A DNA stretch of 64,000 nt from Halobacteriovoraceae bacterium (lineage in GTDB: Bacteria; Bdellovibrionota; Bacteriovoracia; Bacteriovoracales; Bacteriovoracaceae): assembly GCA_020635115.1 (NCBI GenBank), contig JACKAK010000007.1:248001-312000 (forward strand), read 5' to 3'. Both the position numbers and the translations under genes were made by a program. Shown in pieces: positions 36,294 to 45,986 of this stretch. Position 1 is the first letter of the stretch. Every line of letters begins with the position of its first letter. The notes under the pieces were generated by a model. The model did not search any database. It was not told where the DNA came from and saw only the letters and a list, made by a program, of their open reading frames with translations.

Positions 36294-37175
36294 ATGAGTT
36301 TGGAAAATAGGAAGATGATTATAACGGGCGCGAGCACTGGACTTGGACTTGCGATGGCCAAGAGATTTGTGCAAGAAGGAGCACATGTGGCCATCTGTGC
36401 GCGATCCAGTGAAAAAATCCAATTGGCAAAAGATGAATTATCCAAATATAAAAAAAATGTGAATCAGATTATCTATGCAGCCGCATGCGACGTTGCTAAT
36501 CAGCAAGATGTGAATTCATTTTTAGAAAATGCTGCAAAATCTATGAATGGTGTAGATGTTCTTATTTGTAATGCCGGAGTTTTAGGACCTAAGGGCGAGC
36601 TTGATGAGTATACTCTTAGTGATTGGATTAATACGATTAATATAAACTTAATTGGGACCGTTTCTTGTTGTCAGGAAGCTCTCAAGTTTTTAAAAAAATC
36701 AATTGATGCTAAAATTATAATTCTCTCAGGGGGAGGTGCAACTAAAGGAATGCCTTACGTATCGGCCTATGCGGCCAGTAAAGCAGGAGTTGTACGTTTT
36801 GCAGAGACTCTGGCCATGGAATTAGAGAAGTATAGAATTGATGTAAATTGTATTGCCCCAGGGGCAATGAATACAAAATTTTTGGATGAAGTCATAGCAG
36901 CTGGGCCGAGTAAAGTTCGTGAGGAATATTATAAGAGTTCGTTAAAACAAAAAGAAAGCGGTGGCGCAGGTTTTGAGAAGGCCACGAATTTAGCGGTTTA
37001 TTTATCAAGTCAGTCTAGTAATGGTATTACAGGAAAGCTTATCAGTGCAATTTGGGATCCTTGGGAAATATTCAATGATCATCGAAAAGATATTCAAGAG
37101 ACAGATGTTTACACTATTCGTAGGATTGCTCCAATCGATAGGGCGATGTCCTGGGATCCCTATGCAAATAATTAG
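36294..37175 (+). CDS. short-chain dehydrogenase/reductase
   Basis: 293 residues, ATG at 36294 after GAGGAG. TGxxxGxG is seen as ITGASTGLGLAMAKRF, NNAG-type as ICNAGVLGPKG, and catalytic YxxxK as YVSAYAASKAGVVRF. The classical SDR core ends near residue 250, and the tail of about 40 residues (RKDIQETDVYTIRRIAPID) is extra. It stands alone on the plus strand, divergent from the epimerase. It probably reduces a keto group in the sugar pathway. Confidence 0.85.
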   Translation: MSLENRKMIITGASTGLGLAMAKRFVQEGAHVAICARSSEKIQLAKDELSKYKKNVNQIIYAAACDVANQQDVNSFLENAAKSMNGVDVLICNAGVLGPKGELDEYTLSDWINTININLIGTVSCCQEALKFLKKSIDAKIIILSGGGATKGMPYVSAYAASKAGVVRFAETLAMELEKYRIDVNCIAPGAMNTKFLDEVIAAGPSKVREEYYKSSLKQKESGGAGFEKATNLAVYLSSQSSNGITGKLISAIWDPWEIFNDHRKDIQETDVYTIRRIAPIDRAMSWDPYANN

Positions 37176-37183
37176 AAATCTCT

Positions 37184-39412
37184 TTACCTGCCGTTGATTG
37201 GATAAGCATAGAGTGTGACGCCAGAGACTGTACCATCTTGGAAGATACAAGTTCCGTTGCTCTCGTAGTCACCATGTCCTTGATAAGCTCCAAGGTTTGG
37301 AGCGTAAACACATGCTTCGTTACTTTCGCATAGACCGTCATCATCTCCTATGTCATCAAAAGAAATTTCCTGAGCATTGACTAGAAATATATTAGTTTCG
37401 CAGCTTTCTCCTGTTTCGCATTTTCCATCCAAATCACCTGATCCATCGGGGATTTCATAGGAGAAGCTACTGAGGACTTTGTCACCATGAGCAGCACTTG
37501 GGCATGGTGAACCTGCTTGAAAAGTTTCATTTTCACTTTGAGTATCACCGACGCGGTTTCGTAAAAGAGTATCTGTCTGTTTTAAGCTGAAGTCCCAAAT
37601 TGCACAGTCTCCGCTCGTACAGGCCCCACGTTGAGCCGAATCCGGAAAGGTACCTCCATCTAGACTATAACCTCTAAATTCGTTTTCAAAATTTAAAAAA
37701 TCTGAAATATCTGTATAAGTGCTTAGTCCAGTCGATGCATCAGGTGATGTATTTATTGAATCTCCTGTTTTTCCTACAAATGAATTTGATACATCTAAAT
37801 TAAAGAAAAACTTAGCATTTGAGTTTGGACTAGTATAATCGGACGAACCGTCTGTTCCACTTATAGTACAAGTTATATCTTCTACTCCATATTCAGTCGC
37901 ACCACCTGAAGATTCACAATCTGCAGTTGTGTGCCCACCTGTTAAAACTTTATTTAAATAATAACCTCTTTTTCCGATGTCATAGATACCATTATCACCT
38001 GAATCGAATAGTGCTAGATTGTAAAACTTACTTCCTCCATAGTACGTATTAGTGTTACCAGTATTATTATATAAAGAATCATCAGTTGTATTTACAACGA
38101 CAATATTATTAAAATAGTTAAGATCACTATCTTCAACTCCTCTATATGAAGAATTCACTATTGTAAAATGGCTTGCGATACTATAAGCACTGTCGGCATG
38201 AGAAATCCCAGAGTTTCCAGTCCCTACAATTAGAGCTGAAACCCAGCGATTTGTACCTTTGCTATCACCGAATGATCGAATTCCGTAACTTCCAACGTTG
38301 AAAATTCTTAAATTTTTCATTATGTTTAAAAATGAAGTTCCACCATATTCAATCCAAAAACCCTTACCGACTGCGTTTGCAACAGTAATATTTTCAAAAT
38401 AATTATGAGACGTATAACCTGTGAGAAAAACACCATCACTTCCAACGTTTTCGACTTTAATATTATAAACGATATTGTTATGAGAGTTATTGATAATATT
38501 AACGCCATCTTGACTACAATTACTTATATTAACGTTTCTAATGTGAGAATGCTTTACACCATTGAGCATTAAACCATAATTCTCTTTGGTCGCATTTGGT
38601 GCTGAGCAGTTTAAGTTTGTTTCAATCCAGATATGTTTTTGAGAACCACTAACAATTAGACAACTCACATTATAGTTTACCAATTCTCCATCACTAGAAT
38701 TACAATTCTTAACTGTATTACTTTGATTTTGCATTATCGAATTTCCCAGAGAGACAATTGAAACGCCATCTCCGTTAACATTATAACCATTAGAAAGAAT
38801 ATCAGTGTCATGATAGTAAATTGTATTTGGACTATCTCCAGAGACAGGAAGTTCAGTTACACTCGTTGTGGAATTATCAGGTAGTTCTTTTATCTCGTTT
38901 GACCACCAAACATTTGGATTACTTTGGGCAATAAGTGTTGAACCTTGATAAATACTAACTGAATTTTCTCTCCATCCCTGTGAGTCAATTAAATCTTTTA
39001 AACCTTTATTACTCTTTAAATAACTACTATAAAAGATAGCAGTTCCACTACTGTCATCACATTTCCATTTAAAAACTGCGAGATTTTCATTCAAAGTAAG
39101 AGCGTTACAACTACTATATCCAATAATTTCAACTTTTCTTCGCTCACCCGCATGGAGACAGTTGGTCCTATAATTTGATCCTACTGAACATGTTGTATCA
39201 CTTTGATGATTCTTATCATTTATAAAATCATTTTCAATATAATCGTTCCAATTTGCGTGATTTGGGTAAGTTGGAGAAACTATGATAGTTTTAATTGGAA
39301 GACTTGATCCAGAAGATACTGAATCCTCAGATGTCAGATTACCCACTGATATAGCACTTTTGCCACAGCCTGATATAAATATAATAGTACAAAAGAGAAA
39401 AACTATTATCAT
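37184..39412 (-). CDS. beta-helix lipoprotein with DxDGxCExxExC motifs
   Basis: 742 residues. A signal peptide ends in the lipobox ISGC with lipidated C16. Residues about 270-480 consist of short N/S/G/V-rich repeats (for example GVNIINNSHNNIVYN, GVFLTGYTSHNYFEN, GIRSFGDS) that fit right-handed parallel beta-helix coils, as in polysaccharide lyases, epimerases and tailspikes. The C-terminal part has two copies of DxDGxCExxExC (about 661-671 and 691-701), likely metal-binding or disulfide-linked loops. It lies among O-antigen genes, convergent with the SDR gene (8-base gap). Function could be glycan binding or cleavage; no catalytic residues are assigned. Confidence 0.7.
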   Translation of the reverse strand: MIIVFLFCTIIFISGCGKSAISVGNLTSEDSVSSGSSLPIKTIIVSPTYPNHANWNDYIENDFINDKNHQSDTTCSVGSNYRTNCLHAGERRKVEIIGYSSCNALTLNENLAVFKWKCDDSSGTAIFYSSYLKSNKGLKDLIDSQGWRENSVSIYQGSTLIAQSNPNVWWSNEIKELPDNSTTSVTELPVSGDSPNTIYYHDTDILSNGYNVNGDGVSIVSLGNSIMQNQSNTVKNCNSSDGELVNYNVSCLIVSGSQKHIWIETNLNCSAPNATKENYGLMLNGVKHSHIRNVNISNCSQDGVNIINNSHNNIVYNIKVENVGSDGVFLTGYTSHNYFENITVANAVGKGFWIEYGGTSFLNIMKNLRIFNVGSYGIRSFGDSKGTNRWVSALIVGTGNSGISHADSAYSIASHFTIVNSSYRGVEDSDLNYFNNIVVVNTTDDSLYNNTGNTNTYYGGSKFYNLALFDSGDNGIYDIGKRGYYLNKVLTGGHTTADCESSGGATEYGVEDITCTISGTDGSSDYTSPNSNAKFFFNLDVSNSFVGKTGDSINTSPDASTGLSTYTDISDFLNFENEFRGYSLDGGTFPDSAQRGACTSGDCAIWDFSLKQTDTLLRNRVGDTQSENETFQAGSPCPSAAHGDKVLSSFSYEIPDGSGDLDGKCETGESCETNIFLVNAQEISFDDIGDDDGLCESNEACVYAPNLGAYQGHGDYESNGTCIFQDGTVSGVTLYAYPINGR

Positions 39413-39583
39413 AAAGTTATTCTAGACTATTTTTTTGATATTTTGTAAATGTTTGGAATTTAACTAGGAAAATTCATATTCTAATTTGAGTTTCTTCCTG
39501 AAAGTGTCAATAAAAGTGGGTCTTTGTCACTCTAGACTAAATGAAATAAAAACCGAGTTGTTTTATATCAGTACGTTACGTGT

Positions 39584-40525
39584 CTATTCTTCAGTCCCGT
39601 AAAAATCACTGACAATATAAGCAGGTCTGGCCTTAATTGCGTCATACATTCTGGCCATGTATTGTCCGATGATTCCAAGACATAAAAGTTGTACACCACT
39701 AAAGAATGAAATTAGCATAACAAGTGTAGGGTTTCCCCAGATGGGCTCATAACCTAAAATTTTCATAGTAAAATAAGTAAGTCCAAGGACAAAACTACCA
39801 AATGAAATAATGAGTCCAAGAACAGATATAAAATGCAATGGGTATTTAGAAAAACCAATGATTCCATTAAGTCCAATTGTGAGAGAACCAAGCCAACGAT
39901 TATAGTTTCCTGTACCGGTTAAACGTGCATCTCTGTCATACAAGACAGCAATTTGTTTGAAACCTACATAGGCAACTAAACCTCTTAAAAAACCTTCATT
40001 GTCATGAATTTTCTTTAAATGATCCATCACTTTTCGATTCATAAGTCTAAAGTCGCCAGTGTTTTTGGGTATTTTAATGTCTGTGATACGGTTTATTACC
40101 CAATATCCAATATAGGCCACCATTTTTTTTATAAAGGTTTCTCCCTCTCGTGATCTTCGTTGAGCAAAGACAACATCATTTCCCTCTTTCCATTTCTCGA
40201 CGAGAGACTCAATTAGCTCGGGTGGATCTTGCAAATCAGCATCAATCACCACACTAATGTCGCCTGAGCAATAGGCGAGTCCGGCCATCGTTGCAGCAGG
40301 TTGTCCAAAGCGCCTTGAAAATTTTAGAAGTTTAATATTTTTGTCATTGATTCGATGTTCTAAAATAACTTCTTCAGTTTTGTCAGGGCATGGATCAAGT
40401 GCAAAAATTATCTCATAATCACATTTCAAGTTTTGGATTACTTTTTTTAATCTCTCAATAAGGACAGGAACGTTTTTTTCTTCGTTGAAAACTGGTACAA
40501 TCACAGACAGTTTATAATTTTTCAT
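39584..40525 (-). CDS. GtrB-like polyprenyl-phosphate glycosyltransferase
   Basis: 313 residues. The GT2 domain starts KLSVIVPVFNEEKNVPVLI, with FALDPCPDKTEE and the metal site VIDADLQDPPELI. KLLKFSRRFGQPAATMAGL and TGDFRLMNRKVMDHL are typical of the DPM1/GtrB/ArnC group. Two membrane spans follow near residues 230-300. Such enzymes load a single sugar onto undecaprenyl phosphate at the cytoplasmic face. The start shares one base with the transaldolase stop (TAATG). Confidence 0.88.
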   Translation of the reverse strand: MKNYKLSVIVPVFNEEKNVPVLIERLKKVIQNLKCDYEIIFALDPCPDKTEEVILEHRINDKNIKLLKFSRRFGQPAATMAGLAYCSGDISVVIDADLQDPPELIESLVEKWKEGNDVVFAQRRSREGETFIKKMVAYIGYWVINRITDIKIPKNTGDFRLMNRKVMDHLKKIHDNEGFLRGLVAYVGFKQIAVLYDRDARLTGTGNYNRWLGSLTIGLNGIIGFSKYPLHFISVLGLIISFGSFVLGLTYFTMKILGYEPIWGNPTLVMLISFFSGVQLLCLGIIGQYMARMYDAIKARPAYIVSDFYGTEE

Positions 40526-41244
40526 TAGATTGTGTAACCTACAGAGGTTGCGTCATTATAAAACATTTTAACCGTTTCATTGGAGAAATCTTCGAGATCT
40601 TTACCTAATAATTTTAGTTTATTAAGAATATCACCAGAGACCGTGATAATATCACACCCACATTCATTTGCCTGAAATATATTCAGAACTTCTCGTGGTG
40701 ATGCCCAAAGTAGCTCAGTATAATCAGAATGATTTTTGGTTAGTTGTTTACATTTTGACATTAAAGGAACTGGATCAACTCCAGTGTCAGCTATTCTTCC
40801 TGCAAAAACTGACACTACCAAACCTTTAGTTTTTTCAGTATTTTTGAGAAGTTCTTCCACTTGTTTCTGTGTAAAAATGGCCGTCACATTGAGTTTGACT
40901 CCAGCATTTGTTAGATCGTTAATCAGTTCATATGAGTACTGTTTTTTTGTATTCATAATTGGAATTTTAACATAGACATTATTACCCCAACTTTTAATTT
41001 CAAGTGCCTGTCTTTTCATTTCTTCAAATTCATCAGCGAATACTTCAAACGATATAGGCAATTCTTTTATTTCAGATAAAATATCTTTACAAAAAGATAC
41101 ATAATCTTTGACTCCGGCCTTTTTCATAAGAGTAGGGTTGGTTGTTAAACCTTGGATATATTCCCTTTTGGCCATTTCAAGCATTTCCGCTTTGTCAGCA
41201 CCGTCAGCATAGATCTTTATATCAAGATTAGATAATGTACTCAT
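40525..41244 (-). CDS. transaldolase-family protein
   Basis: 239 residues of the small transaldolase/fructose-6-phosphate aldolase group. IQGLTTNPTLMKKAGV, the Schiff-base lysine in VYVKIPIMNT, LNVTAIFTQKQV, VSVFAGRIADTGVDP and LLWASPREVLN are conserved. Transaldolases shuffle three-carbon units and make sedoheptulose 7-phosphate. It lies one base after the GmhB-like gene and next to a GmhA-like gene, so it may supply the heptose precursor for this cluster. That role is inference. Confidence 0.85.
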   Translation of the reverse strand: MSTLSNLDIKIYADGADKAEMLEMAKREYIQGLTTNPTLMKKAGVKDYVSFCKDILSEIKELPISFEVFADEFEEMKRQALEIKSWGNNVYVKIPIMNTKKQYSYELINDLTNAGVKLNVTAIFTQKQVEELLKNTEKTKGLVVSVFAGRIADTGVDPVPLMSKCKQLTKNHSDYTELLWASPREVLNIFQANECGCDIITVSGDILNKLKLLGKDLEDFSNETVKMFYNDATSVGYTI

Positions 41245-41245
41245 A

Positions 41246-41797
41246 TCAACTCTCCCATTCGTTTTTTGGCACGATTATTTCTACAATATTTTTAATGGAT
41301 TCTACAGTATAATCCGGAATTTCATTTTGTTTTTCTTCATAATGATAATCTATAAAGATAGTTTTTAATCCACAGGCCTTACCTGCGGAAATATCTGAAG
41401 TTCTGTCACCAATCATGAAACTTTGCATCGGGTCAATATTAAATTCTTCTATACCCATTAAAATCATGCCGGGTTTAGGCTTTCTACAGTTGCAATTATC
41501 CTCATTGTCATGCAAGCAGCAGTATACTTTCTCTATGGGAAGTTTATTGGCGACATGAGTATTAAGCTGTTCAATAACATCTAATTTTTGGGTTCCACGT
41601 TTATAGTCAGGCTGGTTTGTGACAACGATAAGAATGAAGCCATTTTCTTTTAAACTTCGACATACTTCATGTATTCCAGGATTGAACTCAAATTCAGATA
41701 TTGACTGAGGTGGATAGGGTTTACCTTCTCTAACGATAGACTTGTTGATAACTCCGTCTCTATCTAAAAAAACGGCCTTTATTTTGTTGATTCCCAT
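41246..41797 (-). CDS. gmhB: HAD-family heptose bisphosphate phosphatase (GmhB-like)
   Basis: 183 residues. The HAD nucleophile motif is VFLDRDGVINKS; VVTNQPDYKRG and a zinc site YCCLHDNEDNCNCRKPKPGM are diagnostic of GmhB/HisB-N phosphatases. Removes the C7 phosphate of D-glycero-D-manno-heptose 1,7-bisphosphate. It overlaps the GmhA-like gene by 19 bases and is followed after one base by the transaldolase, so the three are one operon. Confidence 0.88.
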   Translation of the reverse strand: MGINKIKAVFLDRDGVINKSIVREGKPYPPQSISEFEFNPGIHEVCRSLKENGFILIVVTNQPDYKRGTQKLDVIEQLNTHVANKLPIEKVYCCLHDNEDNCNCRKPKPGMILMGIEEFNIDPMQSFMIGDRTSDISAGKACGLKTIFIDYHYEEKQNEIPDYTVESIKNIVEIIVPKNEWES

Positions 41798-42381
41798 TTA
41801 GTCTCAGCTTTTTTGAGCAGAGGATGAGTGACAAGTAAATGCCAAACAATTCCTTGGAAGGCCTCTGATTGTGGAGTTACATGGGCCGGATTTACTGTAG
41901 GAATAATAACGACTGAGTCGGATGACTGAGCGGTGTAACCACCGTCTCTACCAACAATTCCTAAGATTTTAGATCCTCTTTTTTTTGCGAGATTGATGGC
42001 CTCGACCAGATTTGGACTCACATTTTTTTTCAAATTTCCACCACCGACAGATAAGATAAATATCGCGTCATTTTGATTTAATTTAGAAGTTTCTAACCAA
42101 CCAGAAAAAATTCCAGACCATCCCTCATCGTTTGTTCTGGCAGTAAGTTCAGAAACATTGTCTGTCGGTGCGTATGCTTCGAATCCACAAATTTTTCTAA
42201 AATCATTTACTGCGTGGCCACAATTGCCGGCACTCCCACCAACTCCAAGAAAAAAAAGTCTTCCCCCATTGTCTCTCACTTCTCGAAGTTCAGAGGCAAT
42301 AAATTCAATCTTCTGGGATGGAATTTTTTTTATAATTTCAATAGAATCGTTTAGAAATTGTTGGGAAAAGTTATCAGTCAT
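41779..42381 (-). CDS. SIS-domain phosphoheptose isomerase (GmhA-like), second copy
   Basis: 200 residues from the ATG at 42381-42379 with AAGGTGAG upstream; GTG at 42390 is the alternative. LGVGGSAGNCGHAVNDFRK is the SIS phosphate loop and FILSVGGGNLKKNVS a second one, with NDEGWSGIFSGWL between. It differs from the copy at 11643 and looks like the SIS proteins found with HddA/HddC. It would isomerise sedoheptulose 7-phosphate for the GDP-heptose branch. Confidence 0.8.
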   Translation of the reverse strand: MTDNFSQQFLNDSIEIIKKIPSQKIEFIASELREVRDNGGRLFFLGVGGSAGNCGHAVNDFRKICGFEAYAPTDNVSELTARTNDEGWSGIFSGWLETSKLNQNDAIFILSVGGGNLKKNVSPNLVEAINLAKKRGSKILGIVGRDGGYTAQSSDSVVIIPTVNPAHVTPQSEAFQGIVWHLLVTHPLLKKAETKWESTK

Positions 42382-42517
42382 TGCACTCACCTTATTTAAA
42401 ATTTCAAGTCTGTCTCAATATACAGAGCGAGTTGACCTTTTCATGATCATACAGAACTTATATATTAAAACAGTATGATTTGAAAAGTTTTGGATATCGG
42501 GAGATGTAGGGAGAGTT

Positions 42518-43720
42518 ATGGAAAGAAAAATGACAAATCTAGTTATTTGGACTTTTTGGGTCTGGAGTGCGTTTATTTTTACGTCATTCTCAGTATCTGC
42601 ACTAGGTCATATTTTAATTCTGCCACCATGCCTTTACTTTGCTTATGCTAATTTCAAAGAAAAAAAATACAAACTTTCATATAGTCAGTTGACTCTTATT
42701 GCTTTGATTATCATCATTTTTGTTTCAATGCTCGTGAATTTTGAAGATTATGAAAAACCTTTAAAAATGTTCCTTAAATCAAAGTACTATTTTTTTGGTT
42801 GTTTCGGAACAATCGCATTAAATTATATGATTAAATTAGATATAAAAAAATTAAAGTTGAAATCAATGCTTAATCTTTTTATGGTTTCAACAATAATCGC
42901 ATCAGTCTCTGGCATAATTGCTTTATATACACAATACCATCCTCTTAGAATGAAGGCCGCATGCCATGCAGATAGGGCCTGTGGAATGTACGGAATGTAT
43001 ATCACTTATGGATACCAGGCCGCGTTTGCACTTATTTTGTTAATTGGTATGTTTGTTTATCGAAAAAAACTTAATAACTATTTGAATGAAAAGTTACTCA
43101 TCGTTGCAATCATATTTAATTTTGCTGGCCTTTATTTATCTTATACTCGAGGAGCATTATTAGGAGTCGTTATTGCTTTTCCTTTTTTATATAGAAAAAA
43201 CTTTAAAAAGCTTTTTATATCAATTGGAGTACTAGCATGTCTAACTGGAATGTTTTATATATATTCTCCAAAATTAAAAGATATGTTTCAATCGGCCGAA
43301 AGAATGCGTTCTGTTAGTGTGCGATTATCCCAATGGAAAGCGGCACTCTTTGTATTTGAAAGACACCCTCTTATAGGAGTTGGTTTTAAGAATTTTGAAC
43401 AAATGTCAGCTAAAATAAAAAAAGAAAATAATTTAGGAAGCCCAAATTTTGGTGGGCATGCTCACAGTAACTTTCTAGAGCATTTGGCAACAATGGGTAT
43501 ATTGGGATTTCTCATTACGATTGCGTTTCATATCTTTTGGGGTATTGAATTATTTAAGCGTAATGATATACTTGGCGATTTAATATTTCCTTTTTTTATA
43601 TTATTTTCAATATCTGGATTAACTCAGTATACATTCGGGGATGGAGAAAATTTATTTTTTATCATGCTCATTTACATGATTTCACAAGTGAAGTTACCGA
43701 GATCTGAACTAAACAATTAG
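42518..43720 (+). CDS. O-antigen ligase/polymerase family membrane protein
   Basis: 400 residues with about 11 hydrophobic segments, ATG at 42518 after GGGAGAG. A periplasmic loop with RLSQWKAALFVFERHPLIGVGFKNFEQ and GGHAHSNFLEHLATMGILG is the Wzy_C/WaaL signature. It either polymerises O-antigen repeats or ligates them to the lipid A core. It is the only plus-strand gene in this part, opposite to a second member of the same family at 45971. Confidence 0.85.
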   Translation: MERKMTNLVIWTFWVWSAFIFTSFSVSALGHILILPPCLYFAYANFKEKKYKLSYSQLTLIALIIIIFVSMLVNFEDYEKPLKMFLKSKYYFFGCFGTIALNYMIKLDIKKLKLKSMLNLFMVSTIIASVSGIIALYTQYHPLRMKAACHADRACGMYGMYITYGYQAAFALILLIGMFVYRKKLNNYLNEKLLIVAIIFNFAGLYLSYTRGALLGVVIAFPFLYRKNFKKLFISIGVLACLTGMFYIYSPKLKDMFQSAERMRSVSVRLSQWKAALFVFERHPLIGVGFKNFEQMSAKIKKENNLGSPNFGGHAHSNFLEHLATMGILGFLITIAFHIFWGIELFKRNDILGDLIFPFFILFSISGLTQYTFGDGENLFFIMLIYMISQVKLPRSELNN

Positions 43721-43728
43721 TTGGTTTA

Positions 43729-44811
43729 TTAAATGTGAATTTTTTCAATTGTGTTGCAAACGGTCTTGGCCGTTTTACTCCAATCATATAAATGTGAGAA
43801 ATCAATATCTTGATTCATTTGTTTATTTTGATTGTTCCTCAATATTTCAATTTTATTATAAATGTCTTCAATATTGTATGGGTCTACAAATAAAGTGTGT
43901 TCATTCGCAACTTCTTGCATAGATGAACCTCGAGAAGTTAGAACAGGACAATTACAGGCCAAAGCTTCAACTATTGGTAGACCAAATCCTTCATACAATG
44001 ATGGAAACAACAGTCCTTTTGATGAATTTAAAATGATTCTTAATTCATCATCGGTTAGATATCCTGTGAACTCAACACGATCGATAAGCCCTAATTGGTT
44101 AATTAATTCAAGGGCCTTAAAGTAGAATCGTCCGTCTTGCTTTCCAATTATTTTGAGCTTAATACCTTTTGTTTTTGCAAAAGCTTTAATCGTATTATCA
44201 AAATTTTTATGGGGTCGTAAGTCTCCAATAAAAACCATAAAATTTTCTTTTTCAATATTATCTTCTTTATAAAATGTTGTATGATCAAATCCATTTGGGG
44301 CCACAATGATTTTATATTCAGGTGTTTTAAAATAATCAATGATATCCTTTTTAGTAAACTCCGATGGAGTAACGATGTATTTACTTTTTTTTATAATGAG
44401 AGGTATGAAAATTTTGTAGTACCATTTTAGATTTTTATGATATTCCTCAAAACGCAGTGGAATTATATCATGAATAGTTACAATTTGATCAAATCGTCCC
44501 CAAATACTTCCTTCCGGTAGAGGGGAGTAAAAAATTGTGTTTTTATCAGTGATTCTAAATGGGAGAACAATCTGATACCATAGAATTCTTAGTAGGTGAC
44601 TAAAAAGTCCGTTATTAAATTTTAGAATTTTGGAAACTTTGAGAAATTTTATATTTTTGGAAAAAGAATCTTTTTCTAAAAAAAATCCACTTTTTATAAG
44701 ACCAAGTTTTTTCAGCTCGAGGAGAATATTTCTAGAATAAACTCCAAAACCCGAAGTATGATAATGACATGCTAGGCCATTGAAAATTACACTTTTCATC
44801 CATTTCTTCAT
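43729..44811 (-). CDS. family 4 glycosyltransferase
   Basis: 360 residues of GT-B fold. FNGLACHYHTSGFGVYSRNIL is the acceptor-domain start; FIGDLRPHKNFDNTIKAF and LLFPSLYEGFGLPIVEALAC are the donor-domain signature with the E-x(7)-E glutamates. It transfers a sugar from a nucleotide donor to the growing repeat. Its start overlaps the flippase stop (ATGA). A second in-frame ATG at 44799 is a possible start. Confidence 0.9.
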   Translation of the reverse strand: MKKWMKSVIFNGLACHYHTSGFGVYSRNILLELKKLGLIKSGFFLEKDSFSKNIKFLKVSKILKFNNGLFSHLLRILWYQIVLPFRITDKNTIFYSPLPEGSIWGRFDQIVTIHDIIPLRFEEYHKNLKWYYKIFIPLIIKKSKYIVTPSEFTKKDIIDYFKTPEYKIIVAPNGFDHTTFYKEDNIEKENFMVFIGDLRPHKNFDNTIKAFAKTKGIKLKIIGKQDGRFYFKALELINQLGLIDRVEFTGYLTDDELRIILNSSKGLLFPSLYEGFGLPIVEALACNCPVLTSRGSSMQEVANEHTLFVDPYNIEDIYNKIEILRNNQNKQMNQDIDFSHLYDWSKTAKTVCNTIEKIHI

Positions 44812-45986
44812 TGCTCTATTCTAAACCTTGACTTCAAAGCTGCAATCAAACAAAAAATTACAACTAAAGTTTCAGTAATAAAAGTACTGTATGCAGCAGC
44901 AACAGGGCCTGCTTTTGGTATAGTTAAGTAATTTAAAACCGCGTTTATTATAACGGCAATTAACGTTATATACAATAATACTTTTTCACGTTTTAATGCG
45001 ACTAGTATTTGTGTTAAATAGTGTCCTAGGGTGACAATGGTGAGGGTCATTACCCATGGTGTAAAAAAAGGGCGAATATTTATTATATATTGGTGTTTTA
45101 TAAGATTTAATAAACTGAAAAGACAACTAAGGGCCAAACCTAATGCAAAAAATAGTCCTAAATGATATTTTGCATTTAATGTTTTAGTTTTAATTTGCTC
45201 ACTAAATCTAGGAAAAAAATAACTCATACAAAGACCTGGTATTAGAAAAAAGACTTCTAGAAATTTAACGCTTAGAGCATAATTGGCCACATATTTAATT
45301 CCAATGAGATTACCAATCATGATTTGATCTACCTTAAAATAGATGGCCATAAAATAACTTGCTAAAATAGCAAAAAATGTGTGTTTAATCGTTTGTTTTC
45401 CACTAAATTTTTGAGCAATTGCAATTTCTTTTTTCAGTTGAGTTTGGCGAAAAATTGTAGACGTTATAAAACTCAGTATAGAGCTGGAAAGTAGAATAAT
45501 CATGATAACTTTCAAGTCGAGAGTCAAATTTAGTAAATAGAAAATAAATAAAATCAAAATGGGTAAGAATTTTTCTATAAACATGATTATCTGTTCATAT
45601 TTGTAGAGTAGTGATCGTCGAAGTAGTGTCACATTGTGTGATCTAAGACTAAGAAAAAAGTAATGGGCCGAAAAGAGAATGACAATAAGTAGGTTGAGCT
45701 TAAAATAAAACGAATAGATTAATAAGAACGTCATAAAAGTAAGGAAAAAAGAACACTTAATCTTTAGTATTTTATTGACGCCATTTTCATTATTTACGAG
45801 TTTTAAATCTAATAAAGAATCCACAAATGGGATGAAGATCATAGATACGAGTGAAAAATAATATTGAAAACTACCATAGTCCTGAGTGTCTAATTGAGAA
45901 TAAATATAGAGATTGAAAAAGAAAGAGAAGGACTTCGTAAGGCCAATGAAAAAAATATAATTTAACAATTTTAGAACAATTTCCAT
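44808..45986 (-). CDS. Wzx-like oligosaccharide flippase
   Basis: 392 residues with about 11-12 hydrophobic segments and few charged residues. IFFIGLTKSFSFFFNLYIYS at the N-terminus and the central YFKVDQIMIGNLIGIKYVANYALSVK are characteristic of MOP-superfamily polysaccharide flippases. It would flip the lipid-linked O-unit to the periplasm for the Wzy proteins. It overlaps the polymerase gene upstream by 16 bases and the GT4 gene downstream by four. Confidence 0.82.
   Translation of the reverse strand: MEIVLKLLNYIFFIGLTKSFSFFFNLYIYSQLDTQDYGSFQYYFSLVSMIFIPFVDSLLDLKLVNNENGVNKILKIKCSFFLTFMTFLLIYSFYFKLNLLIVILFSAHYFFLSLRSHNVTLLRRSLLYKYEQIIMFIEKFLPILILFIFYLLNLTLDLKVIMIILLSSSILSFITSTIFRQTQLKKEIAIAQKFSGKQTIKHTFFAILASYFMAIYFKVDQIMIGNLIGIKYVANYALSVKFLEVFFLIPGLCMSYFFPRFSEQIKTKTLNAKYHLGLFFALGLALSCLFSLLNLIKHQYIINIRPFFTPWVMTLTIVTLGHYLTQILVALKREKVLLYITLIAVIINAVLNYLTIPKAGPVAAAYSTFITETLVVIFCLIAALKSRFRIEQ

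Noticed and set aside
39413..39583. Possible regulatory repeat AGTGTCA...GTCACT in the spacer
   Set aside because: Imperfect match with long unequal spacing; not above chance.
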